DNA of 64,000 nucleotides from Rutidosis leptorrhynchoides (taxonomy: Eukaryota > Streptophyta > Magnoliopsida > Asterales > Asteraceae), in NCBI RefSeq assembly GCF_046630445.1, contig NC_092340.1:22952001-23016000 (forward strand). The letters run 5' to 3'. A program made the position numbers and the translations under genes. Shown one piece after another: positions 47,588-59,719 of this stretch; position 1 is the stretch's first letter; each line of letters starts with the position of its first letter. The notes below the pieces were generated by a model. It saw only the letters and a list, made by a program, of their open reading frames with translations, did not search any database and was not told where the DNA came from.

Positions 47588-48026
47588 TGATCCGTTACAA
47601 TATTCAAAAGACCCAGCAATATTGTAAAGGATGTAAAGATGAACAGAATATATTTCTTTGGTTTATTGCGGAGCGTATATGATATGGTGTATATGTTTGG
47701 AAATGATATAGAATGCAGTGGCAAAAGAATATGGGGTGAACTTTGTTTTGTTTATTGATTTCTCTCTCTTAGTTTACATGTACTGAAAATAAACTATGGC
47801 TATGCTAATTCTTCCAATTACAATACTATTTATAATAATAAAGTAAGTGGAGCAATATCTCCATGCTATCAAGTAAATGAAAACATGGGAACGTGGCTAA
47901 TTACTCAGTCTACTATTCCACGTTTACTTTCGATAATCATGGAGTAAATCTTTGACTCCTTTTGGGTTTATTTCTTCTCTCGGAAATTGGTTAGCCGTTA
48001 AGATCCTCCGGATCAATAGGAGATCA
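47588..48026 (-). mobile_element. LTR-like insertion at ALG11 exon 3, copy C (possible solo LTR)
   Basis: A 439-bp insert absent from copies A and B. On the minus strand it starts TGATCTCC and ends GGATCA. It contains a TATA-like ATTATAAATAG and, further on, AATAAAC words, in the order expected for an LTR. No convincing target duplication is seen, and a few host bases were lost at the site. Solo LTR is my best guess. Confidence 0.4.
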
Positions 48027-48164
48027 CTGTAATACAAATTATTGTTTCAGTCTTTTAGATTCAAACTTTACAAAAAATAATTAAAGAGAATAACCAAAAA
48101 GTTTCATAAAACTAGTCCTACTTAATGAATTATAACATTGATTTCGGTTACTAATCTATGCAGC

Positions 48165-48199
<35 letters not shown>

Positions 48200-49017
48200 A
48201 AAATTAAGAAACAAACCTGTTAGCTACAGCGGCATCATTATTATACATGAAACTCCGTGAATGAACACGAGAAAGCATGTCTAAGCTAATCGTTGGATAA
48301 TGTGTGTAACAAATGACCTTGCACCCAAAAAGGCGAGCAAGTGGATAAGTAAAGGCATATCCACTAGTATCCAAATAGTACATTGGCACGGCGGATGAGA
48401 TTGTCCGGAGAAGCATCATGATCGCCGGTGTATATGACGCAGGGAAGATCAGGTCGTAGTTCTTGAATAGCTTTAACTGCACACCATAAAACTCGCTCTC
48501 CACCGCCGCCGTCGTTAGTGTACGGATGGAAGAACCCTACCGCTTTCTTTCTGAAACTCCGGCCGATTATTAGAAGTAAAACTAGATTTACTGTTTTTAA
48601 TATTAGAGCTGACACTAGTAAGATTCGTATTATGGTGAAAATCAACATTTTCAGAACGTGTGTAAATTTTGTTCAAACCATCGGTGAAAAAAATTTAGTT
48701 AACTTTTTGTAAAGAGACGGGTAACCAGTAGTAGAACTAGGAGATTTAACATAATTTCGATGAGAACAGTATTAAAAAAAATTACCCCTAAAAATGTTGG
48801 CGGGTACCTCCTCCAAGTAGTGTGATGATATTTTCACCATAATTTCATGTATTTTCTTTGAAATATTTTTTAATATATTATAACAAAAAGTTTTAAAATG
48901 TTTGTATAACCTATCATTAAAATGATTTTAGATATTTTAAGTGGAAAAGTAAAATATCAATTCCCCTCCAAGTACGCTAAGCTCTGCCCATGCAAGTAAC
49001 CAAGTTACAGGGCCGTC

Positions 49018-49488
49018 TCATTAATTTCGGAAGCCCTGTTCGAAACTTAAAAAGGACCTCTATAAATGTTAAGTTTTTCAATACGTATAATATATAATAC
49101 TTTGGTAGCGTAATCAATAGAATTAAAAAATTCATAACAACCGTTGCAGAGTGTTATTCTCAAATAGTTATCAACTCGTTATAGTTACAGTATTGTTTAT
49201 ATAAAACCGTAATCCTAACATTTTTTGTAACGAAGTAATTGGTCAACTCTTTATAGTCAATATTCCCATTATATTGTTTTTAATACCTATAAACGTTAAT
49301 CTATTAATTCTTTCTTATTATATGATAGACCACAAGTAAGATATTTCGTTACGATGTACGAATAAATGAATTGTTTACGATGTACAAATAAATGAATTAT
49401 TACATAGATTTTTCAAAATTTTGGACCCCTTAAAAATTTGGGGCCATGTGCGGCTGCACATTTCGCACATGCACAGAAGACACCTCTG
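49018..49488 (+). mobile_element. Second hAT-type MITE family, member 2, copy C
   Basis: Same insertion as 20879-21359, with target repeats CCAAGTTA at 49010-49017 and 49489-49496. The left end here reads CAGGGCCGTC, the better hAT terminus. Confidence 0.75.
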
Positions 49489-50182
49489 CCAAGTTAACTA
49501 CTTATATGTAACACATGGCTACATATTTATCGTTAATGGGTCAATAAATTGAATTACTTGACAAAACTTTTAAGGTAACTACACTTTAAGATCTTGTTTT
49601 ATTAGAAAAAAAATGACTTGACAATATTGGTAGAGGGTGGAATTAGTCAAATCGTTTATCGATGTACATTGATAGTATAGTATACTATGTATGAAATAAC
49701 TTAACTTTTTGTTGATTAAGCATTTTTCATTTGATTACAATGGTGTTGTGTTATTACTCGAATCGTTAATTTGGAAAAATAAATTATCTATTTAGTTATT
49801 CTATCTTTGAAATATTGTCATTCTTCATTTATGTCAATATTCGTGAATTGAGTGTTAGTTGAACCACACTTTCTTTTACCACGGCAAATAATCATGTCCA
49901 AATAAGATCGTGTGAGAGATTAAGAACTTGATGTAGGATCGTGTAAACAGAATTAAACGATCTTAGATTCAATAATGAATGCGAAAAATCTCGTTGTTGG
50001 GTTTTATACTCAAAACTCAATGAAAACCTTTGATCTTAATGATAAAATCGACTTAGATATGTTAAAGATCGACTATATTGAATGCTAGAACACTAGGGAA
50101 TCGGATTGTACGTGTAGTATAGGCTAGGATACGTAACCCTAACAATGAACCTGAAATCCCCTTTAAATACACACAGCACGTT

Positions 50183-50260
50183 GCAACCGTGCGGTTGCAC
50201 GTTGCAACCGTGCGGTTGCCTGTCTAACCGTACGGTTGCATCCTGCAACCGTGCGGTTGC
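50183..50260. repeat. Four 16-bp palindromes at about 21-bp spacing, copy C
   Basis: Units GCAACCGTGCGGTTGC at 50183-50198, 50204-50219, about 50225-50240 (weaker) and 50245-50260. On the minus strand they lie directly upstream of the TATA-like box at about 50160-50168, the position of U3 enhancer repeats. Confidence 0.9.
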
Positions 50261-50533
50261 ATACCATCAGAGAAAGTTAAACAATTTAGCACTTTAACTT
50301 GATTATAATGAACTCGGGGACTAATTATGTACCAACAAACCCCCTAGGACCCAGTTCATTATCTAAAATCACATTATACACTTTCCCTGCAAAACAACTA
50401 AACACACAGTCAACACATTCAATAATATGAAAATTAAGACGTTAAAATCAAGTTATTACAACCAAATCGAACTAAATCCAAAAGAAAACATTCAAGTTCA
50501 CAGTTCATGAAATTTAAAACCATCAGACAAACA

Positions 50534-50845
50534 TTAAGCATGGATATCATAAGCATAATAAGTACGAACAGCACGGTTAAACTGAATCGTCTGCTCGGTA
50601 TTAGGCAACTCATGAAAGATTGGATGTTTTCTCAACACCTTGATATCAGTCTTACTCAAATTCCGAATCCACCTCGGATCGATAATCCTGATCTGGTCCA
50701 AACTACCATTAGGATTATCCAACACAATCACCGCTTCTTCTGTTCTCCCATCATAATACCACCAACGAAACCGATCACCGAAATTCTGTGGCATCTTATG
50801 AACTGGTGCAAACTTCATAGTCTTTGCTCGTTTATACCTAACCAC
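50534..50845 (-). pseudogene. Unrecognised frame at the 3' end of the Copia fossil
   Basis: About 100 codons ending at a stop shortly before the polypurine tract. Blocks include FGDRFRWWYYDGRTEEAVIV, LDQIRIIDPRWIRNLS and KVLRKHPIFHELP. It shows none of the reverse transcriptase or RNase H motifs expected at this position in Copia. Its upstream part lies on the far side of the Tekay insertion. The last 60-odd codons also survive in copy A (22374-22560). Family unknown; it may be a captured host segment or a lineage-specific domain. Confidence 0.5.
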
Positions 50846-50903
50846 TCGAACTATATTCCCAGTTGATTGATCAGTACGATAAGAAACTTTTGGGAACTGC
50901 GGC

Positions 50904-53770
50904 TGTGACGCCCCGTACTAAATCATCATGTACGGACCATCAACAACAGGATCATTACAAGGTTAAGTACTATATGCGTTTTCAAAACAGAGTGTACATT
51001 CATAAATAAAAGTGACGTCATAACATACGTCAATTGTTTTACAAATCAAAAGTATGCTTCGCTAAGTAGAAGCATTAAATAAGTGTACGTGACCATAATG
51101 GTCGTTACATAACATAAGTTCATAAGTAAAAAGTTTGAATGCAACATAAGTAGTCATGCGATAACAACTCTAGGCAGCGGGTTCTACAGCACGACTAGTA
51201 AGATAGCGGAAGCGACTTCAAGCACCTGAGAAAATACATGCTTAAAAAGGTCAACACAAAGGTTGGTGAGCTATAGTTTAAGTATAACAGTAATGTAAGT
51301 AGGCCACGAGATTTCAGTGCTACAACGAGCGTTTCAAAAGTATGTAAAAGTATATGCTTAACCGTGGGCACCCGGTAACTAACTTAACGTTTAATGTACC
51401 CCCTTAAAGTGCACTTGGCAAGTGCGTATAACCTCGAAGTATTAAACACTCGTTAAATGCTAGCGCTACTAGCCCGAGTGGGGATGTCAAACCCTATGGA
51501 TCCATATCTAAGATTCGCGTTCACGGTTCAAAAACCAATGATTAAACGTTACCGAGCTAAAGGGAATGTTTCTGCCGTTATATAACCCACACATATATAA
51601 AGTTTAAGTACTCGTGCCTAGTATGTAAAACATAAAATCCGCATGTATTCTCAGTTCCCAAAATAAGTTAAAGTAAAAAGGGAATGCTATAACTCACAAT
51701 GATAATGTAGTCGTAAAGTCGGTCCGGTAAAGGTGTGCAAGTGAATGGTCCGAAGTCCTCAACCTAAGTCAAATAGCACTAAGTCAATAAGTCGTCTCAA
51801 AAGGTTTACAAGTACGTAATTAAGGTCATAAGGGTCATCATCAATCATCATTAAACAAAAGGTAACAAGTAAGACTCGTTTATGAAGGTCGTTTAAAACA
51901 AAGGCTGACTTCGGTCAGTCACCACGGCCTCTACCCTTACTGAATTAAGGTGAGACCAGTGGTCATGGCTCCGTCTATGAGTCCCTTAAGTGTGGTAAAA
52001 TTTACAGAAGCAAACTCGTCTTGGTTTGACCGTGGTGACGGTCTAAGTGCGAGTAGGTCAGAAATTTCTGCACAACGTTAAAGGACATGGTAACGATCGG
52101 AGGGCCATAAATCCTAAACCGTAACTCGGATTAAGACGAGTCCTATATGAAAAGTTATCTACTCGAAAAGTTCTATCTAAAAATCAAGGTTAGAACAGCC
52201 CAGGTCTACTGGTCTGTTCCAGAAGCATCAGGTCAGTAGGTTTTGGACAGAACAGTGGGTTTTGGAGAGTTCCGGTTGTCTCGGTGCTTGATGTTCATCA
52301 CGGTTCTCATCCTTGATGCGTATAGCTTCAAGTGTACAACTCGTTGATGTGTTAACATCATTTAGACCAAGGTTTGTCCATCATAACTCAAGTGCAAGTG
52401 TTGTAGGTGTTTGATGAACCAAGGTTCCATGTAAGTTTATGAACAAGTTCATGAACACTAAGAAAGATCACAACCAAGTGTTGGATCCATGATACTTGCA
52501 CCAAAGTGTAAGCTCTTGTTGGTTTCATGTCCTTGTTCAAATGTGTAGTAAGCAACTAACAATAAGAAATAAAGAAAATGAATGATAAGCCTAAACCAAC
52601 CATGAAGGTGGTATTCTAGTAACATACAACAAACAAGAACACAAGTAACAAAAATTAAAGATTATAAACTTTAAATCTTTGAAATAAATAAAGTAGAAAG
52701 CTAACTAAACAAGAAGATGATTCATAGTTGCTCTTACTTTTAAAGATTCAACCCAAGTTGATCTTTAAGTGAAGTAACTTCAAAGTTACTTCAAGAACTA
52801 CAAGTAAAGAGTTTATACAACTATGAACTTTAATTCTTTGAAACAAATATGTAGAACATAACTAGAGAGATTATGTTCTTGATGTTCTTGTTAAATACAA
52901 GATATAAATGAAGAATCAAAACTAGAAAGTTTGATCTTGTAACTTAGTAAATAAAGACAAGTAAGTAAGTAAATAATAACTTAGTAATCTACAAGTAATT
53001 AAACTACAACAAGATTAAGTAACAAACAACAAAAGATGATGATGATTAATGTTTATGAAATCAGTTTTTACCAACAAAGAAAAGAAGAAAAGAAGTTGTT
53101 TCAAACACTTACAAGTATGAGAGAAAAAGAGAAGAAAGTTTGAGGGAATATGCAAGTAATGTGTGTGTGTTTGAGAGAAGACTTCAAGTGAGTTGTGAAT
53201 GAAAAATGGAAGCCAAAACACCACTAAATGTGGCCAAGGATTTCGGCATTCTGCAGCAAAAAAGGGAAGAGGTTTTGTTTGATGGTTACTTGCAAGTAAA
53301 GAGGTTAAAAGTTGGTTAAAAGGGTTGTTTACATGGGGATAATGAGCAAACTAGATTCCTTTAAGTAATAACTAACTAGTTACACTTAAGTTTGATACTT
53401 GCAAGTCTTAATGGGCTAATTAAGTCCAACTAATAAGTAGGGTGGGCTCTCATAAGTCCATGTACATGTATAAAGCCCAAGTTGTATGCAAGTAACAAGT
53501 AAGTCCACTAAAAGTCCAACATAAGCCCAAGTAACTAACTAATAGCTTTAGTTAATTAAAATGATTAATAAAATTAATCATGAATGTAAATAATATCTTA
53601 AAATATTATTCGTGCACGTTCCGGGTGTCACAAAGACGTTTCGGGCATTTAAAGTTCAAGTACGGGCAATTAAAGCAACATGTAAATGTAATAACATACA
53701 TTCGATTAATCACACGTATTAATAATAATAATTATTAATAAATAACGTTGTAAAAACCAGGGTCGTTACA
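50904..53770 (-). repeat. Tekay element 3' LTR
   Basis: 2867 bp, nearly identical to 59720-62586. The frame at 53015-53224 is a Leu/Phe-rich artefact duplicated in both LTRs. Confidence 0.95.
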
Positions 53771-53805
53771 TTACCCACCTGTTAAAGAAAATTTCGTCCC
53801 GAAAT

Positions 53806-56800
53806 TTAAGCTGAAGTAGATGGAGGAGTCGGGAAAAGATGAGGATATTTCCGCATCATCTGATCCTCTCGTTCCCAAGTAAACTCAGGTCCTCGTTTGG
53901 CATTCCATCGTACTCGTACAATCGGAATCTTGTTGCGTTTCAAAGTTTTGATTTCACGATCCATAATCTCAACAGGTTCCTCCACAAAGTGGAGTTTGTC
54001 ATCAATAGTAAGTTCTTCCAATGGTATGATGAGTTCGGGTGCAGCAAGACACTTCTTCAAGTTTGACACATGGAAGGTAGGATGAACTGAGCTCAATTGT
54101 GCTGGAAGATCAAGACGATAAGCAACGGGTCCAACACGTTCCAAAATTTCAAATGGACCAATGTACCGCGGGTTTAACTTTCCGCGTTTCCCAAAACGAA
54201 TCACACCCTTCCAAGGTGCAACCTTCAACATAACACGATCACCAACGTTGAATTCAAAGTCTTTACGTTTAAGATCAGCATAACTCTTTTGGCGATCACG
54301 GGCTACCTTGAGTCTGTTTTGAATCTGAGCAATCTTTTCCGAGGTTTCATGGACTATCTCGGGCCCGGTGATTTGCTTTTCACCTACTTCGGCCCAACAA
54401 ATAGGAGATCGGCACTTACGACCATACAATGCTTCAAAAGGTGCAGCATTAATGCTTGAGTGATAACTGTTATTGTACGAGAATTCGGCGAGTGGCAAAT
54501 GCCTTTCCCAGGCCTTTCCAAAATCAATGACACATGCACGCAGCATGTCCTCCAAGGTCTGAATCGTTCGTTCACTTTGCCCGTCAGTCTGAGGATGATA
54601 AGCAGTACTCATGTCAAGACGAGTTCCCATGGCTTCTTGCAAAGAACGCCAAAATCTGGAAGCAAAACGGGGATCGCGATCGGAGATGATCGATAAAGGT
54701 ACACCATGACGAGATACAACCTCTTTGATGTACAGCTGAGCAAGTCTTTCCATTGTATCAGTTTCCTTCATCGCTAGGAAGTGTGCAGATTTGGTGAGGC
54801 GGTCAACAATAACCCAAATAGTATCGCATCCGCCCACCGTCTTCGGCAGCTTAGTAATGAAATCCATTGTGATCCTTTCCCACTTCCATTGTGGGATTTC
54901 CGGCTGTTGAAGTAACCCAGAAGGTCTCTGATGTTCGGCTTTAACCTTCGAGCAAGTCAAACACTTACCAACATAAGTCGCAACGTCCTTCTTAAGATTC
55001 GGCCACCAATACTGTTCTTTAAGGTCGTGGTACATCTTACCTGCACCGGGGTGAATCGAATATCTCGATTTGTGTGCTTCATCAAGTATCAGGCTTCGTA
55101 GATCTCCATAGTAAGGTACCCAAATTCTTCCGGCATAACATCGGAGTCCAGACTCTCTAACCTCGAATCGAGAGACAAGTATGTTCAAATGCTCGTGAGA
55201 TATGTTCTCCTCCTTGAGAGCCTCAACTTGGGCTACTCTGATCTGGCTGTTGAGGTTCGAATGGATGGTGATGTTCAGAGCCCTAACACGGAGAGGTGCC
55301 GTCCTCTCCTTTCGGCTTAAAGCGTCAGCTACAACATTGGCCTTGCCAGGGTGATAACGGAGTTCACAATCGTAGTCGTTGAGCGTCTCGATCCATCGAC
55401 GCTGTCTCATATTCAATTGCTTCTGATCGAAGATGTGCTGGAGACTCTTGTGATCGGTGAAGATAGTGCTCTTAGTTCCATACAAATAATGTCTCCACAA
55501 TTTGAGTGCAAAGACAACGGCTCCAAGTTCAAGATCATGTGTAGTGTAGTTCCGCTCGTGAATCTTCAATTGGCGGGAGGCATAGGCAATAACCTTTGAT
55601 CGTTGCATCAGTACACAACCAAAACCACTCTTCGATGCATCGCAATAAACAACAAAGTCGTCACTGCCTTCAGGAAGTGATAGGATAGGTGCGGAGGTTA
55701 ACTTCTTCTTCAAAGTTTGGAATGCTGATTCGTGTGTGGGTTCCCAAATGAACTTCTTGCCCTTGTGAGTCAGTGCGGTCAAAGGACGCGCAATCAGAGA
55801 AAATCCTTCGATAAACCTTCGATAATAACCGGCGAGACCTAGAAATTGGCGAATATGCGTTGGAGTAGTGGGGGTCTCCCACTTGCTGATGGCTTCAATC
55901 TTGGCGGGATCAACTTTGATACCCTGGTCGCTCACCACATGACCCAAAAACTGTACTTCCTTCAACCAAAATTCGCACTTGGAGAATTTGGCGTAAAGTT
56001 GCTCTTGTCTTAAGAGTTCAAGCACTAGCCGAAGGTGTTGCTCATGTTCTTCTTCGCTCTTAGAGTAGATGAGGATATCATCTATGAAGACGATAACAAA
56101 CTTATCCAAGTAAGGCTTGCAGACACGATTCATGAGATCCATGAACACGGCAGGGGCATTTGTCAAACCGAATGGCATCACGAGGAACTCATAATGACCA
56201 TAACGGGTCCTGAATGCAGTTTTCATCACGTCACTTTCCTTCACCCTCAACTGGTGATATCCGGATCGCAAATCGATCTTTGAATAAACGCTCGATCCTT
56301 GTAGTTGATCAAAAAGATCATCAATTCGTGGAAGAGGATATCGATTCTTGATAGTCAATTTGTTGAGTTCACGGTAGTCGATACACATACGGAAGGATCC
56401 ATCCTTCTTCTTTACAAACAATACAGGTGCGCCCCAAGGCGAAAAGCTTGGTTGGATAAACCCTCGATCTAATAGCTCTTGTAGTTGACTCTGTAATTCT
56501 TGCATCTCGGAAGGTGCGAGTCTATAAGGTGCGCGAGCTACAGGTGCAGCTCCTGGCACTAAGTCAATCTGAAACTCTACTGCTCTCTGCGGCGGTAATC
56601 CAGGCAATTCCTCTGGGAAGACATCAGAAAATTCGTTCACAATTCGAACGTCCTTCACGTTCTTCACCTCAGTTTCTACCGCTTTCACATGTGCTAGGAC
56701 AGCAAAGCGTCCCTTCTTCATAATCTTTTGCGCTTTCACGTAACTAATGAGATTCAACTTCGAGGTACATCTCTCTCCATAGATAACCAGTGGTTCGCCA

Positions 56801-58278
56801 TCTCCTTGTGGTATGCGAAGTGCTTTATCTCCACAGATAACATCGGCCTTTATCTTGCTCAACCAATCCATACCGACGATCGCGTCAAAACTTCCCAGTT
56901 TGATGGGTATCAAATCAATTTCGAAATCTGCACCAGCTATGTTGATAATAGCTCCACGACTAATATGGTCAACCTTTTCAAGTTTTCCATTGGCTACCTC
57001 GACAAGCATACTTTCCTTTAAGGGAACTAACGACCAATCTAACTTATCACAAAAATGTCTACACACATAGCTCCTATCGGCACCAGTATCAAATAGGACG
57101 GAAGCTAAAAGATTGTTGATCTTGAATATACCTGTCACCAAGTCGGGGTTGTCGCGAGCGTCCCTTGCATTAACATTGAAGGCTCTAGCACGTGGTGGTC
57201 CGCCATCCTTACGCTTGTTAGGACACTCGTTTCTGAAATGGCCCGTCTTTCCACATTCATAACACTTCTTAGGCCCATTGTTGTTGTGGTTTGGCTTCAC
57301 ATTCAAAGTGGTAACCTTGCAATCCTTGCCAACATGTCCAGATCGTTGGCACTTCTCACAGATAACATTGCAATACCCAGTGTGGTGCTTGTAGCACCTA
57401 TTGCATTGTGGTAAGGTTCCTTTGTAGTTCGGATTGGTGCGGTTGTTGTTGTTGGGGTTGGTGTTGTTGTTGTGCATGTGGTTGTTTTGCCTGAACCCTT
57501 CATGTCGTTTTGCCGGGTTTTGATCATAGTTCCTACCCCTGTTGTTGTTGTGGTTGTTGTCCCATTTCCTCTTTTCACCACTAACAGTTTCAAACTTAGC
57601 CTTCTCCGGCTCGTCCAGGATGATTTGATTCAAGAGAGTATGCGCCATGCGCATTGCTTCGGGAACACTTGGTGGCTTGGATGAGGTAACATTACCCTTG
57701 ATGGACTTAGGAAGTCCCGAGAAGTATTTCTCCAAACGCTTAAATTCGGGGGTGACCATGGTTGGACACATAAGAGCCAATTCCAAAAACCTACGGTTGT
57801 AGCTGTTAAGGTCGTTCCCTACGGTCTTCAATTGCATAAATTCGATTTCCATCTTTTGAATCTCGGTTCTCGGACAGTATTCCTCGATCATAGCACATTT
57901 AAATTCTTCCCAAGGCGTAGCATACGCCTCATCAATTCCTTTCGCTTGGGCCATGGTATTCCACCATGTGAGCGCGCCATCAGACAGCGTGCAAGATGCA
58001 AATTTCGTTTTGTTAGCCTCAGAACAATTGCTAACCCTGAATACCGATTCCAACTTTTCGAACCATCTGGTGAGACCGACGGGTCCCTCAGTGCCACTGA
58101 AGTAGTGTGGCTTGCAGTTTTGGAATTCCTTGTAAGTACACCCATCTCGGACGACAGGTGGATTGACAGGCGGTGGTGGTGGAACTTGGGGTTGTCTTTC
58201 AGCTAGTGCAGCAGCGACTCGCTCGTTAATCATTTCCTCAATTTGTGCCGCGGTAGGGATAGATCTCCCGTTGGCCAT
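53806..58278 (-). CDS. Tekay Gag-Pol polyprotein with chromodomain (1490 aa)
   Basis: One uninterrupted frame, the full set for a Tekay element. Gag at about 45-230 ([20 protein letters not shown]). CCHC-type knuckles at about 293-355 ([28 protein letters not shown]). Aspartic protease at about 395 ([12 protein letters not shown]). Reverse transcriptase at about 600-775 ([12 protein letters not shown]). RNase H at about 870-1000 ([15 protein letters not shown]). Integrase zinc-binding domain followed by the catalytic core ([48 protein letters not shown]). C-terminal chromodomain ([13 protein letters not shown], then [18 protein letters not shown] and FTWEREDQM). The chromodomain is thought to steer integration towards heterochromatin marks. 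The whole frame is expressed as one polyprotein in this clade. Confidence 0.96.
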   Translation of the reverse strand: MANGRSIPTAAQIEEMINERVAAALAERQPQVPPPPPVNPPVVRDGCTYKEFQNCKPHYFSGTEGPVGLTRWFEKLESVFRVSNCSEANKTKFASCTLSDGALTWWNTMAQAKGIDEAYATPWEEFKCAMIEEYCPRTEIQKMEIEFMQLKTVGNDLNSYNRRFLELALMCPTMVTPEFKRLEKYFSGLPKSIKGNVTSSKPPSVPEAMRMAHTLLNQIILDEPEKAKFETVSGEKRKWDNNHNNNRGRNYDQNPAKRHEGFRQNNHMHNNNTNPNNNNRTNPNYKGTLPQCNRCYKHHTGYCNVICEKCQRSGHVGKDCKVTTLNVKPNHNNNGPKKCYECGKTGHFRNECPNKRKDGGPPRARAFNVNARDARDNPDLVTGIFKINNLLASVLFDTGADRSYVCRHFCDKLDWSLVPLKESMLVEVANGKLEKVDHISRGAIINIAGADFEIDLIPIKLGSFDAIVGMDWLSKIKADVICGDKALRIPQGDGEPLVIYGERCTSKLNLISYVKAQKIMKKGRFAVLAHVKAVETEVKNVKDVRIVNEFSDVFPEELPGLPPQRAVEFQIDLVPGAAPVARAPYRLAPSEMQELQSQLQELLDRGFIQPSFSPWGAPVLFVKKKDGSFRMCIDYRELNKLTIKNRYPLPRIDDLFDQLQGSSVYSKIDLRSGYHQLRVKESDVMKTAFRTRYGHYEFLVMPFGLTNAPAVFMDLMNRVCKPYLDKFVIVFIDDILIYSKSEEEHEQHLRLVLELLRQEQLYAKFSKCEFWLKEVQFLGHVVSDQGIKVDPAKIEAISKWETPTTPTHIRQFLGLAGYYRRFIEGFSLIARPLTALTHKGKKFIWEPTHESAFQTLKKKLTSAPILSLPEGSDDFVVYCDASKSGFGCVLMQRSKVIAYASRQLKIHERNYTTHDLELGAVVFALKLWRHYLYGTKSTIFTDHKSLQHIFDQKQLNMRQRRWIETLNDYDCELRYHPGKANVVADALSRKERTAPLRVRALNITIHSNLNSQIRVAQVEALKEENISHEHLNILVSRFEVRESGLRCYAGRIWVPYYGDLRSLILDEAHKSRYSIHPGAGKMYHDLKEQYWWPNLKKDVATYVGKCLTCSKVKAEHQRPSGLLQQPEIPQWKWERITMDFITKLPKTVGGCDTIWVIVDRLTKSAHFLAMKETDTMERLAQLYIKEVVSRHGVPLSIISDRDPRFASRFWRSLQEAMGTRLDMSTAYHPQTDGQSERTIQTLEDMLRACVIDFGKAWERHLPLAEFSYNNSYHSSINAAPFEALYGRKCRSPICWAEVGEKQITGPEIVHETSEKIAQIQNRLKVARDRQKSYADLKRKDFEFNVGDRVMLKVAPWKGVIRFGKRGKLNPRYIGPFEILERVGPVAYRLDLPAQLSSVHPTFHVSNLKKCLAAPELIIPLEELTIDDKLHFVEEPVEIMDREIKTLKRNKIPIVRVRWNAKRGPEFTWEREDQMMRKYPHLFPTPPSTSA

Positions 58279-58575
58279 GATGTTCTATACAGACATTTTG
58301 ACTCAAGTCAAAATCCATTATGCAAATAATAATAATATAGTATATAACAACCAACATGAAAGCAGCACAACACATGTTGATTAAGTAATGCAAGCATATA
58401 TAAGTACCACAAAACCATGATATGATAATGTAAATAGAACACTTGCGCACAAAGTAACAACACAAATTCCATTCATTACTGATAATAAGTTCATACATTA
58501 CAATAAGTTCGTACATTACATAAGTGAAATATGAAATTACAAAAGAGATTACAATACAGAATCTAGTACAAAGTC

Positions 58576-59409
58576 CTACGGCGATGGTGGGTACAAGATG
58601 TCCAAAACATGAGTCATCTGCTCCTCGAGCTCAGTAACTCGAGTCTGGAGAATCTCAATCTCCCGCCTCATTTCCTCATTAGAGGAAGATGGTGGGGCAG
58701 GTGGTGCTGGCGGTGCAGGTGGAGCCGGTGGTGCTGAAGTGGATGGTCCGGCTCTGGGTGGAGACGGTAATATCAGTGGGTCGGCGGGGTACGGCACCAG
58801 CCGTTTACGAGCAGTGATCCTACGACGCCGACCATAAGCGTCAGTGATAGTACGACCAGGAATTATGCCAGCGAAGCGATACCGCTTCTTCGGCGGGGTA
58901 GAAGGTGCCTGAATCGGTCGGTCAGCGGGATCCTCCTCATCACTGGAGTCGTCAGATGAGGTGTCGTCTGAAGAAGCATCGGTGGAAGAACCGTCGTCTG
59001 AATCATGCGGTGGTGGCGCGGGTGGCTCAACATATCCGAAAGCGGCCAACATCTGTCGGTGTCGGCCTGGCGTAATCACGGCTAAGCGGCCGTCGGCAGT
59101 GCGTCGGCAAGGTGTGCGCCAGTGATTACGGAAGGGTCCTTCCCCGAACTCCGCGGGGATCTCCATGCCACCAATGCGAGCCAGTTGCCTCAGGGGTCTG
59201 GAAGAAGACGCCGGGATATGCACACTAGAGCTAGCTCCAGAACTAGAGGCGCCGGGGTCGCCAGTGGGTGTCGGGGCCGGAATGTCGGCAGCAGCAGCAG
59301 CAGCAGCAGCAACAGGTGCAGCAGTGGGTGGAACAACGGGGCCTGAGCCGCTCGGGATGTCAGTAGGTGGAACGTCCGACATCTGAACAAGGAAAAATAA
59401 ATTTTCCAT
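58576..59409 (-). CDS. Extra reading frame between the 5' LTR and gag of the Tekay element (277 aa)
   Basis: It lies upstream of gag, separated from it by about 300 bp. The N-terminal third is Pro/Ala/Ser-rich with an alanine run. A middle block (RQLARIGGMEIPAEFGEGPF, RNHWRTPCRRTADGRL) may be a folded domain. An acidic Ser/Asp stretch follows, then basic GRRRRITARKRLVPYP, and finally a C-terminal coiled coil (MRREIEILQTRVTELEEQM). A second Met (MSDVPP) ten codons in may be the real start. The frame is open in a very young element, which suggests it is maintained. It shares position and coiled-coil tail with 2867-3301. No enzymatic motif is seen and the function is unknown. Confidence 0.6.
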   Translation of the reverse strand: MENLFFLVQMSDVPPTDIPSGSGPVVPPTAAPVAAAAAAAADIPAPTPTGDPGASSSGASSSVHIPASSSRPLRQLARIGGMEIPAEFGEGPFRNHWRTPCRRTADGRLAVITPGRHRQMLAAFGYVEPPAPPPHDSDDGSSTDASSDDTSSDDSSDEEDPADRPIQAPSTPPKKRYRFAGIIPGRTITDAYGRRRRITARKRLVPYPADPLILPSPPRAGPSTSAPPAPPAPPAPPAPPSSSNEEMRREIEILQTRVTELEEQMTHVLDILYPPSP

Positions 59410-59719
59410 GTCAGTATGTCATAAAGCAAGCAAATAATAGGCCAACAGTTTAAATCATGTATAACAATAAGTAGCATGGCAATATCAGTAATCGTACGAA
59501 ACTAGCATGCAATCGAAAGCAAGTAATAGCATGCAGTAGTGAAATCACGTAGTAGCATACGGCATATAGCAGTAACAGTAAGCAGCAGCATGCAGTAAGT
59601 TTAGCGGAAACAAGTAAACTAACAAGTTGTAGATTAGTCCTATTAGTGAATCCTACCCGGGTCGGTCTTAGACTCACTAATGCATCCTAATTCCCTACAA
59701 CCAATGCTCTGATACCAAA

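Larger units (their letters stand above)
35931..48648 (-). pseudogene. ALG11: ALG11 pseudogene, copy C (mosaic, split by nested insertions)
   Basis: Recognisable parts: exon 7 at 35931-36163, exon 6 at 36253-36362 (with intact [11 protein letters not shown]), exon 5 at 46954-47147, exon 4 at 47236-47301 (one codon shorter than in A), exon 3 with its 3' end at 47407 and its 5' end broken by an insertion at 47588-48026, part of exon 2 at 48217-48386, and part of exon 1 at 48387-48648. The end of exon 1, all of intron 1 and the start of exon 2 are missing, and the exon 1/exon 2 join is out of frame. The intron between exons 6 and 5 holds over 10 kb of insertions. It retains YTHYPTIS and FYKN, which copy A has lost. 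Exons 2-7 differ from copy A by roughly 5-8 percent, exon 1 by about 2 percent. Confidence 0.9.
48387..50693. repeat. Segment C2, direct copy of 20250-22560
   Basis: Exon 1 of ALG11, its 5' flank, the hAT MITE and the Copia 3' end match copy A at an offset of about 28126-28133. I count about 15 differences in the 760 bp containing the MITE. To the right of 50693 the Copia fossil continues in C but is cut in A. Confidence 0.9.
49911..50903 (-). mobile_element. Copia fossil, 3' part (LTR and end of internal region)
   Basis: The minus strand shows the last part of a reading frame (50845-50534), about 200 bp of non-coding sequence, a polypurine tract (CCTAGGGGG), and the 3' LTR from 50337 (TGTTGGTACATAATTAG) to about 49911-49932. 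The LTR carries the palindrome array (50183-50260) and a TATA-like GTATTTAAAGG. The exact outer end is uncertain because the other LTR lies beyond the window. The element is split by the Tekay insertion and continues at 62587-64000. It is broken in several places. Confidence 0.7.

Noticed and set aside
53015-53224. Leu/Phe-rich small frame repeated at 61831-62040
   Set aside because: Lies in both Tekay LTRs and is of low complexity; explained by LTR duplication.
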